In this document: positions 43,754 through 55,574 of the stretch, one piece after another
Layout of the letters: every line of letters begins with the position of its first letter
Numbering within the stretch: position 1 is the stretch's first letter
Source: Phaseolus vulgaris
Lineage: Eukaryota > Streptophyta > Magnoliopsida > Fabales > Fabaceae
Reading direction: 5' to 3'
Length of the DNA: 64,000 bases
Assembly (NCBI RefSeq): GCF_000499845.2
Contig: NC_023750.2
Coordinates: forward strand, 31,136,369-31,200,368
The notes under the pieces: generated by a model
Told to the model about the DNA's origin: nothing
Seen by the model: only the letters and a program-made list of their open reading frames with translations
Databases searched by the model: none
Program-made: the position numbers and the translations under genes

Positions 43754-44155
43754 TTAGAACCTTAGTGATCTGCTAAAGGCCTTCCAAGAGAGTGGATTCC
43801 TAGGATCAGGAACATGTTTTTTCCTTTCTCCACCACTACTGTTCTTTCTGCCAATGATGGGTCTCAGCAGTTTCTTCAGAACCTTGTGCAGCCCTGACCC
43901 ACGACAACGTCTTTGCTTGTCATGATTCAAGAGAGGAACTGTTGGGGTCACACTAACGTGCCTTGGCTGTGACACAGACCTTGGAAACCCTGGCTCTGAT
44001 AGGCTCCTTTGCAGCATGGCCTTGTTGAGGTGAGACTCGAATGACAGCCTCTCAAATTGGTCCAGTAGAGTGCTTTGTTCATCCCCAAACCTCTTCCGGA
44101 TCTTCGCCACTTCATCCATTGCTCGTTGCTTCTGAAACTGTTTCTGAAGTATCAT
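43754..44155 (-). CDS. small basic plant protein of unknown function
   Basis: This is a single open frame of 133 codons whose composition is unlike its neighbours. The N-terminal half is helical and charged (EVAKIRKRFGDEQSTLLDQF). The middle has a serine/proline stretch (RSLSEPGFPRSVSQP). The C-terminal third is strongly basic (HKVLKKLLRPIIGRKN) and ends SWKAFSRSLRF. There is no signal peptide or membrane segment; the basic clusters would suit a nuclear or RNA/DNA-binding protein. An alternative start is Met13 (MDEVAKIRKR). I do not recognise a named family, but it looks like a conserved plant protein, and it is the only likely host gene in the window. Confidence 0.65.
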   Translation of the reverse strand: MILQKQFQKQRAMDEVAKIRKRFGDEQSTLLDQFERLSFESHLNKAMLQRSLSEPGFPRSVSQPRHVSVTPTVPLLNHDKQRRCRGSGLHKVLKKLLRPIIGRKNSSGGERKKHVPDPRNPLSWKAFSRSLRF

Positions 44156-44221
44156 TCTTCTTTAGGTGGTGGCTTTATATGTGAAAATGTATGTGGCATT
44201 GGAGGCTTAAAGGGGTGTATT

Positions 44222-44240
44222 TTTCTTTTATATTGTGTGT
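44222..44240 (-). promoter_or_regulatory. candidate TATA box of the host gene
   Basis: The minus strand reads AATATAAAAG about 75 bases upstream of the ATG at 44155, a normal plant distance allowing a leader of about 40-50 bases. A second ATATAAA word lies only about 25 bases upstream and is too close. Confidence 0.45.
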
Positions 44241-45831
44241 TTGTCTTAACCTTTTTTATGGGGTGGGTGGTATGTGCAAAATGCTACGACTCCTTGTCAA
44301 AGCAAGGTATCAGATCTAGTTGTAACCATGACAAAGTGCAAATACTGCCAAATAGTATTTTACAACTTCCCATTTTTCTTGGAACTGCATATTTTCTTTC
44401 ATGTCAATGACTCACATTATTTCTAAGTGAAACCAGCACTTGCAAGTAAAAGAATTGGTGGAAATAAAACTTCTGTACAATATTATTAACTATTTTTCTT
44501 TTATTGGCAAGTAGCTATTAATCAAAATCATACATTTGTAATATTATGAAGGAAAAATAGGAATAGTATTTTCACCTCACCTCAATAAGTTTGCAATTTT
44601 TTCTTTGTAAAATTGCATATGATAAAGTATTTTTGTTTGCGAATGTAGAACTTTAACTACCAACATAATCTAAATGTTATCTTATTTCATGCTTTTATTT
44701 GTGAGTGTGTTTGTTGGGAAATATTATTTTTTATTGGGTATATTGATGACCTCTAAAATTTATAAATTTCATGTCTTTATTTTTTTAATTTTTGAGATTA
44801 AGAGATCTAACTTTTATCATTAGAATAGAATATGCTTTTTAGATTGATAAGCTAAATTCCTTGTGTTTACCAAATATATTGTATAGCTACAAGTTGAACG
44901 ACAAAATATTGAATATATAATTTGTAATTCATATTTTTGGTGTATGTACATTGTCTTATTTTTTCAACGGTTAAGTTTTCATCCTATTTTTTAAGATAGA
45001 AATTATATTAATCTTCTATATATAAAGATATTAAAGATTTAATATCATTTTTCATTCTTACATTAAGGGCTAAAAATCAATTTTGTCCCTCAATTTTTAA
45101 TTTGTTCAAAATGGTCTAAATTATTTATAAAATGACTCAATGTGGCCCTTTCTGTTAGATTGTCTTTCATGACATTAAGTGGGTGATGACTTGGCACACA
45201 GAGTGATACATGTGAAATTTTATTTGGAATACCTATACAATTTCATTTGGAACACATCATTTGTAGGGATTTGTTGAGGTGGAAATTCTGTGTTTTCTGG
45301 ACATTAAACAAGAAGGAATTTGGGGTTGTTCTCAAAGGATTGAGAGACTTGAAGAGTGATGTTGTGCATTGTAGTGGTGACAATTGGGCTCTTGTTATTG
45401 GCGTTGTTGGCTTGTGTAGTGAGTAATTTTCTATTGACTTTGTAAGGTAAGTCCCACTTGGTTAAATTTCGATTGTTGTGGGATTTCTTGATTTAAGGTT
45501 TACGGTGGAATTAAAATATTGTTTTTGAGGTGTTGGTTGTTTGTATGCAGTTAATTGTGTAGTTTATTAATTTCATTACACTTTTTTAGTTAATTAGTGT
45601 TTAGGGTCCCACCACATGAAAAAAAAATTCTCTATGGCCCACCACATGGGAAATTTGTAAATATTGACAAAATAAAATATGTTGGTGAGACAAGTAGATG
45701 GTCATGTGACTTAGATACATGAAGTTATTTTTAGAAACTAGGAATTCTAAAGGAAATGAGGAATGCAACAATTAAGGAATTGTAGTATTGTCATTGTGGG
45801 TGTTGTGTGTTGGAAGATAGGTTGCACCTGT
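44241..45831. other. unassigned intergenic region
   Basis: No gene is recognised. 45060-45180 carries a TTTTGTCCCTCAATTTTT-type stretch common in plant repeats. 45230-45430 has a partly open frame (RWKFCVFWTLNKKEFGVVLK) that could belong to a degenerate transposase. Confidence 0.35.
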
Positions 45832-46858
45832 TGATATGAGTTGGATTGACCATAGACACTTTTAAACTCTTGAACACAACATTATATGAGAATGAAAACA
45901 ATAATTCAAGGATCAAAGAGTGCTTAAACTATGAAAAACGAAATTACATCAACAAAACACAAGCTGAAAACAGAAATGGAATCAAGGAAGCTTAAGGAGT
46001 CATCAATGGAGACATAGCCTTCCAAAATGATGATCCAAACTCAATAAGAGTGTTATCTCCTTGTAAACATCCATGGAACAAGATTACTAAACACGAATGA
46101 AACAAAACACAAGGAACCAAACAGAAAATTGAAGAACAACATAAGAACACAAAATCAATCGGTGGAAAGATGAAGAACACTAAAGGAAAACTAAACTACC
46201 GATTGAAATTGAAAGGAATGAAAACTTATGGAATGAAGCTCGGCTGGAATGGGGAATTGGAACTGCATCACGCCACTTGGAGGAATTGTTCCAAGATAAG
46301 TGAAAGAAGCCGCCACTTGAAGCTCTGCAATAGCTCACAAGATGAGACCAAGCAAGGAGATTCAAATCTCACACAAATCTCTCTCCAAATGAGTAGAGTT
46401 TCTCTATATCAAATTTTTAATTCTGAATTTTACAAGAGCCCACACCTCTATTTATAGTGTGAGGGTGCTGAAAAATAGGTGGAAAAATTCAAATGAAACT
46501 CATTTGAAATTCCCACCAAAAACAAGTCACATGGGAGGTGTGACCTTTTTCTACTATGACACCTCCTAAAAACTACACCTACACCTATTCTCCTAAGTCA
46601 CATGGACAATGTGACTTTATTTTACATATTCACACTCCTTTATTTAATATCCACACCTCCTACAACTATACAAGAGTAATTCAAATGATGCTCTTTTATT
46701 TAATGCTTGGGCCTTGCCCCTCATGGTTTGGACTTGGGCTTCTTAGGCTTGGGCTTTGGGCTTGGGCCTCATCTTTTGAAAAGACCAATAAGAAGAACTT
46801 TAAATGATTTGGCCCTTGTCCATTCTTCCTATTAACAACATCTTTTTGATTCTCATCA
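45832..46858 (-). mobile_element. solo LTR, diverged gag-only family
   Basis: It runs TGATATGAGTTGGATTGACC to TTTTGATTCTCATCA, with flanks CCTGT (45827-45831) and CCTGA (46859-46863). It shares long stretches with the LTRs at 35360 and 39017 (near 46440-46860) but has extra and missing segments. The minus-strand TATA box is near 46450 (CACTATAAATAGAGG). It is older than the other copies. Confidence 0.8.
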
Positions 46859-47095
46859 CCTGATGTCTGATGGCAATGGTACAACATTGCAATATGGCGA
46901 ACAACATTTATACATGGTACACATTGTGTCTAAACCTCCGATTGTTGATAATCTTTTAGAATATATGGTTGGGAATGAAACTGAGAATGGTAAGGTGGAA
47001 AGGGGGAATGAGGGATGAGTTCATAGTGAGGCTAAGATTGAAAGGGGGAATGACGAAAGAAGCTTTAACCAATACATCAGACAAGTTCCTTTGTC

Positions 47096-47345
47096 ATATT
47101 ATAATTTTTATTATACTTATTATTATTATTATTATTATTAATATTAATAATATAAATGATATTAATAATATTATAATAATGATTATTAATATTATTAATA
47201 TTATTATTTTTAATATTAATATTATTAATACTATTATTATTATTATTATTATTAATATTATTACTAATATTAATATTATCATTATCATTATCATTAATAT
47301 TGTTATTATTAATATTAATATCAATATTATTATTATTATAATTAT
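47096..47345. repeat. ATT/TAA trinucleotide-rich tract
   Basis: A 250-base tract of TTATTATTA/AATATTAAT repeats lies next to the CACTA-like right end, as at 40160-40540 beside the left end. Long open frames of Asn/Ile on both strands here are artefacts. Confidence 0.85.
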
Positions 47346-47642
47346 TTAAAATATTTTGTATGTAATATTTTATATACGGATACAATTCGTATGTAATTAT
47401 TTTCGCTTCATGACTCCAAAATTACATTCTGATTAAATTCGTATGTAACCACTTTTATTCTTATATAAGAAAAAATCTATATGTAATCAATTTTTTTCTT
47501 ACATACGGAAAAATTTGTATGTAATGTCTATTTACATACTGAATTAAATCCATATGTAAATATTTGTATGTAATGCTCACTTTACATACGGATTTGGATC
47601 CGTATGTAATAATCGGTATGTGAATGGACAATTTCTTGTAGT
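47346..47642. mobile_element. CACTA-like right end with TACATACGGAT subterminal repeats
   Basis: It ends AATTTCTTGTAGTG, the inverse of CACTACAAGAAATT. The preceding 290 bases hold about a dozen copies of (T/C)GTATGTAA or its inverse TTACATACGG, on both strands. Such clustered subterminal words are typical transposase-binding regions of CACTA elements. Confidence 0.7.
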
Positions 47643-47830
47643 GTTTTGGATGTGGAAGTTGAAGGTGATGTTGACAATGAAAGGAATGAAGGATTATGTG
47701 AAGGAAATATTGAAGTTGATATAGTATATGATAAAGATATGTGTGGGGTTAGTTGTACTTAGAACAAAAAGAGTAAAAGAAGTAGAAGGGTAAGAGAAAA
47801 ACCTATGAAAGATTATGAATCACAACTTTA

Positions 47831-48360
47831 ATAATAGATTCATGGACCATAACCATCAATAAATCCATTATTTTAGTTAGGATTCATCTAATTGATTTTA
47901 TTTGAACCTTAAGTGTTAAGTTTTGTTAATTTTGTGCTTTTAGTCTATTAGACGATTCGAAGGAAGTTTTTACCTCTACAAGTGGGCCGAATATACGAAA
48001 GTTCAAGTTGTTTCTTTGAATTAAAATGGAAAACGAAATTTTAGTAGAAAATAAAATAATAAATTTTACAATATCTCAAAATCAGAAACTGGATGATTTT
48101 GTTCTTCAATATCTTATTTGCTTAATATCTAGTCTTTTTTTAGTTCAATTGTTGTTTTGGAAATTATTTTTGAATGCATGTTGATAATTCAATTATGTCT
48201 TAATTAAACTCTTGTTTAGTTTTCTAAACAATCTTTTGGCCACAATAAGAAGTCATGTGCACAACTTATCCTAATGCCTTTAATCCCACTCTTATATACC
48301 ATCAAGCTCATACACCAACTCAACCACCTCAATCATCCCAACCTTCTCTGCCATCAACCT
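47831..48360. other. left flank of element G
   Basis: The region is mostly unassigned. The last 110 bases encode, in one frame, a Pro/Gln-rich stretch (HTPTQPPQSSQPSLPS). The same phrase recurs after G at 54421-54480, so G sits in a short tandem repeat of its host sequence. Confidence 0.5.
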
Positions 48361-49366
48361 TGATGGAAAACCGTCTAGCCTCATACAACCATATAATAAG
48401 GAGGATGAAGACCTAGAGGTTGTTTATTGATTTAATTGCAATTAGGGGTCTAATTGGGCTTTTGTTTATATTTGTAGGCCCAAATCAAGAGGACAACTCT
48501 AGGTTGAAGAAATGTGCAAACATATTCAATAAGAGCTCCAATTCATCAAAGCATAAACAACTACTAGAAGAGGCCCAAGCCCAAGCCCAAATATAAGTTC
48601 AAGCTTCAGCTCAACCAAACACATAGAGGATCGGGCCAACTACAAGAGCAATGGCTAGAAGAATTCAAGAGGATTGGAACACTGCTACTGATGGCAGAGA
48701 AAGGTTCCTCTATATGTTTAAAGGCCATGAGAATTTATTTTCTGTCAAAATTAGAATAGGAAATTACTACAAATTTTCTTGGAATTTAGTTTTGGCACAT
48801 AAAATCAACCTAGGCTAATTTAGAGTTTCTAAAACCTCTAAATTCACCTAGGCCGGTTGGAGCAAGGTAAAAAGAGTACACAATTAACACATGCTCCATG
48901 TGATAAATGTGTTGCACGGCTACCTCCACATGATCCATATGAAACATGTGCTAAAAGGTTTTCAAACACATGTTAAATATGCTTCATGTTCTCCATGTGC
49001 CAAGATGCATTAGGTGGACATCCCAAAGCTATTTCCCTTGCATTTACATTTCATTTGACCGGTCCTCCATTGCTATAAAAGGAGGAGCCTACCTCATGTA
49101 AAAACCCAAGATTAATCATAGAGTGAAATTGCTGCCAAATTTTTGTGCCAATTCTTCACTCTTGTCTACTTCCTCTCTAGGATAGGCAAGTTTAGACTTC
49201 AACCTTCATCTTCCAAGTGAGTTGGCCAAACCACTCACCTCCATACTTGTCCTGCACCTCCAAGGAAACCGTGATCTCCATGTGAGAGCCTTGTCCATGA
49301 GCAATCCATGAACGCTTCCGCAACTCCACCAAAGCTAATAAATCGGATGAAAGCATGCACCTATCA
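48361..49366 (+). mobile_element. 5' LTR of G
   Basis: It starts TGATGGAAAACCGTCTAGCC and ends near GCACCTATCA. The TATA box CTATAAAAGGAGG is near 49074. Repeated CATGTG/ACATGTG words cluster at 48890-49010. Confidence 0.85.
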
Positions 49367-49368
49367 AG

Positions 49369-51270
49369 TGGTATCTAAAGGCATGGTCTTCAAGAGATAA
49401 GTGCTTTCATCTTGTTTTCTTTTTTATTCTGTTCTTCATATTGTTCTATGTTGTTCTTCCATTGTTTTTGCTTGTCTTGTTGTGTTGAACCTTGTTTTTT
49501 ATTTTGATTGTTGTTTGGATCAATCTAATCGGTGTAAACATGTTCAAATTGATCTTGGGCTTTTATATTGCAATTTTATGTAGGATTCTTTTGTATTTTG
49601 GTATACTATTTTGATTTTGTTTGGTTTTGAGTATTTCTTGATGATTCAATCGGTGCAAACTATTTAGTTTTTGAGTCTTTTGATTTTATGAATCTATACA
49701 TGTTATGTTAAAGTCATGTGCTTCCACGAATTGTCATCAAATCCTAGTAGTACATTTCTTGATTGATTTGGTTTCTTAATTTGATCTTGAGTCCAGTTTA
49801 TAATCTGAATTGTTTGATCCTTTGGTGCATTTTTATTTTAGATTTGAATTCATATTTGTGTGATAGATCCACACAAATTCTTATACAATCATTATATTGT
49901 GTCTTTGCAAGTTCTCAAAACTGTTTTAATTCCACATTAGGATTTCTGGAAAAAGTTTGCTGGCTGTTTTTGATCAAAGAATTTGATTCTGACGTTCAAA
50001 AATTGTGAAATTCTGGATTTGGAAAGATTGATGTGTTAAAAAAAAGAGAAAAAGAAGTGACTCAAAATTCGTAGTAGAAAAAAATCAAAAACTGACGCTG
50101 GAAAAAAGTGTTTTGGCATTAGATTCGGAAATTTTATTGCTATTAATTGGCAAATGTTTTTAATATGATTTCAGTGCCAAAATTCATTTAAGATCTTGAA
50201 CTGACTGTGGTTAAAATTTCAAAGTCAGATTTGCATTCTACCGTTCATCATAATTGTTTTACGTCATATCTTTTGACACTTAAAATTTTGTAGTCCAGTT
50301 TTGGTTTTTCTAATCCAATTCTAGTACCTTTCCCTAGGTTCACTTTGTGTGCTAGCTTTTTTGATTACCTTATTTTTCTTGCTTGTCAATTTGTTCAATT
50401 AATCTTTCAAGTTGTCACATAATTACTCCCTTTGCTGTAGTCCAACTCCAAATTGATTTTTTTTTTTTTGTTGCTTTGAAATTTGTTGACCTCTTTGGTG
50501 GAAGTTTTCAAAAGTGGTGCTTGGTTAAGTTTGGAGCTAACCTTTGTGGTGAGTCCATTATTACTTAGTAGGTGCTGTTTTGAAGACTTAACTTGTAAGT
50601 ACTTGAGAGGTTGAACAAGAGTGTAGCAGCAAGTGAGTTTACAAAATATACAAAGAGTGGGTGCCAATAGCAAGAGTAACAACAAAAAGGAGTACCAACA
50701 AGCAAAAGGAGTGCATAGAATAGGATTCCTAAATTTTCTTTTGTAATCCAATTTCCATTGTATTTCTTTTGAGTTGTAAGTTGTTAAACATTCAATAATT
50801 AGTGGAATTAATCACGCCAATTAGACGGTGAGTGTGTCTTTGAGGTTCAAAGTGCCAAAAAGCCTCACCATTAGGAATTCGACTAGTTTAAAGCTTTCTA
50901 GTTATAGTTAATCTTCAATTTTTGATTAATTGCGCATTAGACGATGAGTGTGTCTTCAAGGTTCAAAGTGCCAAGAAGCCTCACCTTAGGAAACGCCTAG
51001 TTTACAAGCTTTTCTAGATAGCAATTTTCTAGTAAGTGTTTTATTATTTTGTATTGTTTTTCTTACATAAAATTATGTATTCATTCTTGATTGTGCTATA
51101 ACTGAATTAATTAGAAAAAGGTTTGTGAAAGTCTTGAAGGATAGAATTTGGCTAGGAAAGGCTTGGTACTTAAGTGATCCAAGTGATTCACCTCCCTTTC
51201 CTGGGAATCTACCTACATTACTACACTTATCTTTCTTGTGGTAAATTACTTTTAACACAAAAATTTAATC
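49369..51270 (+). other. primer site and leader of G
   Basis: TGGTATCTAAAG opens the region. The leader contains two imperfect copies of an AGACG-TGAGTGTGTCTT segment (near 50823 and 50940; GGTTCAAAGTGCCAA follows each). No coding domain is seen before gag. Confidence 0.5.
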
Positions 51271-52921
51271 ATGTCAGCTCATTCTTCTAATTCTAGTGAA
51301 AGTGATATAAAGTCAATTAAATCTCTTTTAAAACAACTATCAAGAGACTTTCAATCACTCTCACATAGACAATTGGAACATGAGGCCCAACTCAAAGAGA
51401 GGGATGCTCATTTTGCATTGATGGAAAAAAAAGCTGAAAATGGTTAAAGAAAGGGATGAATACTCTTATAAATCTAAAAAAAGTTCACATGTATCTAGTT
51501 CTAGGGGTAATGATTCTTTTGGGGAAGAAAGTCTTAGGATAAATGAATATTATCAACCACACCCTAGGAAAACTAGAAGAGAAAGAAAAGAAAAGGAAAG
51601 TATTAAGGAGGTTAGGGTAGATCTACCTTATTTCCATGGGAAAGAGAATGTAGAAGCTTGTCTAGATTGGGAAATGAAGGTAGAACAATTGTTTGCTTGC
51701 CATAGGGTAAGTGAGGAGAGAAAGGTACCCTTAGCCACCCTAAGCTTTCAAGAAAATGTTATGTATTGGTGGACTGTCTTAGAAAGAGATAGGCGCCTTC
51801 ATAAGGATCCTCCCATAGAATATTGGAATGACCTTAGGGGAGCCTTAAGACGCCGACATATACCTTTATATTATAATAGGGAGTAAATGGACAAGCTCCA
51901 AAGACTCCAACAGAAATCTATGAGTGTGGAGGAGTATAGGCAGAAGATGGAATTATATATGATGCGAGCTTCCATTAGGGAAGATGAGACCACCACCATA
52001 GCTAGATTCTTGAGTGGACTCAATCTTGATATTAGAGATAGGGTTGAACTTTTACCCTATAGAGACTTGAATGATTTAATTCAACTTTGTATCAAAGTTG
52101 AACAACAAAATTTGAGAAAAACTTCAAGTCGTAGGGAAAGTTCATATTCTAACTCTTATCCCAAGAGAGAGCATAAAAGGGAGGAAACCATAGAGGAAAA
52201 ACCAAAAGAAACTCCCACAAATATAGTTAAAGATGTGATAACCTCACAACCTCGTAGTAGAGATAAATGTTTTAAATGCTTTAAAAAAGGTCATATAGCT
52301 TCCCAATGCCAAAATAGGAGAACCATACTCTTAAGAGGGAGGGATGAATATAGTAGCCAAAGTGAAGAAGCTAGTGGGGGAGAAGAAAAAGAAAATAGTG
52401 AGGGGGTATATCCATGTGAGAGCGAGTTAATGATGATCCGTAGAACCCTCAACAACCAACCTAATATGGACCAAGAGACACAAAGGGAGAAAATTTTCCA
52501 CACAAGATGTAAAGTTTTTGAAAATGTGTGTTCTCTCATTGTGGATGGTGGTTCTTGTTGCAATTGTTGTAGCATTAGGATGGTTGACAAGCTGAATCTA
52601 CAATTAATACCTCATCCTAAACCTTATAAACTTCAGTGGATAAATGAAGATGGGGAATTAGCTGTAGATAAGCAAGTGAAAGTCGAGCTCTCTGTGGGAA
52701 ACTATAAAGATAAAGTTTTATGTGATGTAGTTCCCATAGAAGCTTGTCATATTTTGTTGGGTAGACCTTGGCAATTTGATAAGAAAACTATGCACAATGG
52801 TTTTACCAATGAGATTACTTTCACTCATAAAGAAAAGAAGTTTATACTTTATCCCTTACCACCCTCCCAAGTGGTAAAGGACCAAGAGCAAATGAGAAAA
52901 AAAAAGAGGAAGAAAAATTAA
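51271..52921 (+). pseudogene. G gag-protease
   Basis: Gag starts at ATG 51271 (MSAHSSNSSESDIKSIKSLL) with a coiled coil. One extra A in the run at 51424-51431 shifts the frame, which then reads on from 51440 (VKERDEYSYKS). An in-frame TAA at 51884-51886 interrupts the core between YYNRE and MDKLQRLQQKSMSVEEY. After that come ARFLSGLNLDIRDRVELLPY, a CCHC knuckle (CFKCFKKGHIASQC) and protease (VCSLIVDGGSCCNCCSIR, then LLGRPWQFDKKTMHNGFTNE). The frame ends in a lysine-rich tail at 52921. Only these two lesions break an otherwise full gag-protease. Confidence 0.85.
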
Positions 52922-53400
52922 TAAAACTAGAAAACCAAGAAAAAGGCCTTAAGGAAAAAGAGGTGTGGGAAAAGAGTGTTCCTTCCCACAAGGTCATTCA
53001 GAAAGAAGAAAAATTTAAAAACAAAATTGAGAAGATACTTCTTTCTGAACAACCCACAAGCCTCTTGCTTAGTAAAGGAACATATAGAAAGCTTTTTAAA
53101 AAGACTAATAACAAAAATTTAGAACAAGAGAGAAAAAACTTAGAAAAGAAAATTATGTACTCCTCTCTAAAGAAATCTTGTGAAAAGTTGCCAAAAACAA
53201 AATATGAACAAAAGAAATGACAACTTAATAAGACTGATTTTTATACAACTGTTAAAACTAACTCATTTGATTTGTTTGATGACTCTTATAGATGGACATT
53301 TGATCCTGAAGGATGAGCATAGTTGTCAAAGCAGGAATAAGGTTGTTGTTCGAGATCAACCTTGAAGATCTGAGGACAGATCCTCTCAATAAGGAGGGGA
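52922..53400 (+). other. G lysine-rich tail and polypurine tract
   Basis: 52963-53220 stays open and encodes a Lys/Glu-rich stretch with no known domain, probably degraded linker. DGHLILKDEHSCQSRNKV near 53289 resembles the end of Ty3 polyproteins, so pol has been deleted between linker and tail. The polypurine tract precedes the LTR. Confidence 0.5.
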
Positions 53401-54416
53401 TGATGGAAAACCGTCCAGTCTCATACAACCATATAATAAGGAGGATGAAGACCTAAAGGTTGTTTATTGATTTAATTGCAATTAAGGGTCTAATTGGGCT
53501 TTTGTTTATATTTGTAGGCCCAAATCAAGAGGACAACTCTAGGTTGAAGAAATGTGCAAACATATTCAAGAAGACCTCCAATTCATCAAAGCATAAACAA
53601 CTACTAGAAGAGACCCAAGCCCAAGCTCAAATGCAAGTTCAAGATTCAGCTCAAGCCCAACACATTGAAGATCTGGGCCAACTACAAGAGTTATGGCTAG
53701 AAGAATTCAAGAAGATTGGAACACTGCTACTGATGGCAGAGAAAGGTTGCTCTATATGTTTAAAGGCCATGAGTTTAGTGTAAAGTAGAATTTATTTTCT
53801 GTCAAAATTAGAATAGGAAATTACTGTAAATTTTCTTGGAATTTAGTTTTGGCACATAAAATCAACCTAGGCTAATTTAGAGTTTCTAAAACCTCTAAAT
53901 TCACCTAGGCCAGTTGGAGAAAGGTAAAAGAGTACACAATTAACACATACTCCATGTGATAAATGTGTTGCACGACTACCTCCACATGATCCATATGAAA
54001 CATGTTCTAAAAGATTTTCAAACACATGTTAAATATGCTTCATGTGCTCCATGTGCTAAGATGCATTAGGTGGACATTCCAAAGCTATTTCCCTTGCATT
54101 TACATTTCATTTGACCGGTCCTCCATTGCTATAAAAAGAGGAGCCTACCTCATGTAAAAACCAAGATTAATCATAGAGTGAAATTGCTGCCAAATTTTTG
54201 TGACAATTCTTCACTCTTGTCTACTTCCTCTCTAGGATAGGCAAGTTTAGTCTTCAACCTTCATCTTCCAAGTGAGCTGGCTGAACCACTCACCTCCATA
54301 CTTGTCCTGCACCTCCAAGGCAACCGTGATCTCCATGTGAGAGGCTTGTCCGTGAGCAATCCATGAACGCTTTCGCAACTCCACCAAAGCTAATCAATCG
54401 GATGAAAGCATTCATC
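53401..54416 (+). mobile_element. 3' LTR of G
   Basis: It parallels the 5' LTR with scattered differences (GTCCAG for GTCTAG near the start) to GGATGAAAGCATTCATCT. The TATA box is near 54129 (CTATAAAAAGAGG). Confidence 0.8.
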
Positions 54417-55574
54417 TCGAGCATTCCAACTCAACCACCTCAATCATCCCAACTTCTTAGCCATCAACCTCAAGCATTCTAACTAAACCACCTCTATCAT
54501 CCTAACTAGGTCAGGCACCAACTATTGACAACAATAAAAAGACAACAAGAACAACAAGATCAACAAGACTTCTCATTAACATCAATTGTCAAACCCAACA
54601 GCGGGCTAAAACTGCAAAATAGGAGGGGTATATATGGAAGTCATGATTATGTAGAATTTTTGTGGGTTTAACATGTATTTTGAAGTATAACAACTATGTT
54701 ATACACACCAATTGCTTATGTATTGTATTTTTAAGTACAATTGTAATTGACATATCTTGTTCTTAGCTGGATGTATTTTCAATAGAATTTGTTAAGTATT
54801 TTTGGTTCTTTTCACTCCACCTTTTCATTCCTTCCCTTCATAACATTCTGAATATAAATATGATTGCAACCTCACATACTTATTACTTGAACATAAGATT
54901 ACATAAAGTCATTTACATTACCAAAAGTTTCATAACTACATTACACTTAATAGAAATACATGTCATGGAAATTTTAACAACACTAACAACATAATAATGT
55001 TAATTACAACAAGTAAACACAACACCACTAACAACAACTAAATTCATTTTCTAGACCCCTTGACACCTTTCTTTAGATTATATATCTTCTTCATTTGTCT
55101 CACAATAATTTCATCTCTTTAATCGCCAACTTTTTGAATGCATCATTTGAAGAAATTACAACCCAACACTACTCCATTGTCACTCTATTTTTGAACAAAA
55201 CCACAAAACCAAAAAAAAATCAAGTAGTTGGAAAAAAGAAATATAGGTTTAACAAAACAAAGTTCCATAACTCTAAATTGTACTTTGGACAACCCTAAAA
55301 TAGTTTCCCAACATTCTTAACATTTGTAGTTGTTCTCAATACAACAAAATCTTCACAATGACAAATGGGTGCAACGAAGTCTCCATAATGACAAATGGGT
55401 GCAACAAAGGAACTCCTACTCTCACCACCATGAGAGAAGTTACACTAGTCTTGCAAACCTCATCCATTACAGCTACGAGATGATGAAGATTGGTATCCAG
55501 ACATTAATGAGTAGTGAAACTAACCCATCAACAGAAGAGAAGAATAACACATTTCAAATAGGAAAATAAGATGA
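54417..55574. other. unassigned region right of G
   Basis: It begins with the host repeat seen left of G. The rest shows no gene. A 30-bp tandem duplication (CAATGACAAATGGGTGCAAC) lies near 55355-55410. Confidence 0.4.

Larger units (their letters stand above)
46859..47830 (+). pseudogene. possible Mutator-like transposase N-terminal remnant
   Basis: Before the CACTA-type insert the frame reads QHLYMVHIVSKPPIVDNLLE and YMVGNETENGK. After it come an acidic stretch (VEVEGDVDNERNEG) and a basic one (KSKRSRRVREKPMKDY). Acidic repeats after a YVVH-type motif occur in plant MULE transposases. No catalytic domain is seen, so the assignment is weak. Confidence 0.3.
48361..54416 (+). mobile_element. 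pol-less Ty3 element G
   Basis: LTRs 48361-49366 and 53401 to about 54416 start TGATGGAAAACCGTC. The primer site TGGTATCTAAAG is at 49369 and the polypurine tract AAGGAGGGGA is at 53391-53400. The interior encodes gag and protease only, then a lysine-rich stretch; reverse transcriptase and integrase are absent. A long leader (1.9 kb) precedes gag. The right LTR end is not clear, and I could not match a target duplication. Confidence 0.85.

Noticed and set aside
47077..47385. Long Asn/Ile open frames on both strands
   Set aside because: They are translations of an ATT/TAA repeat tract; both strands are open for compositional reasons.
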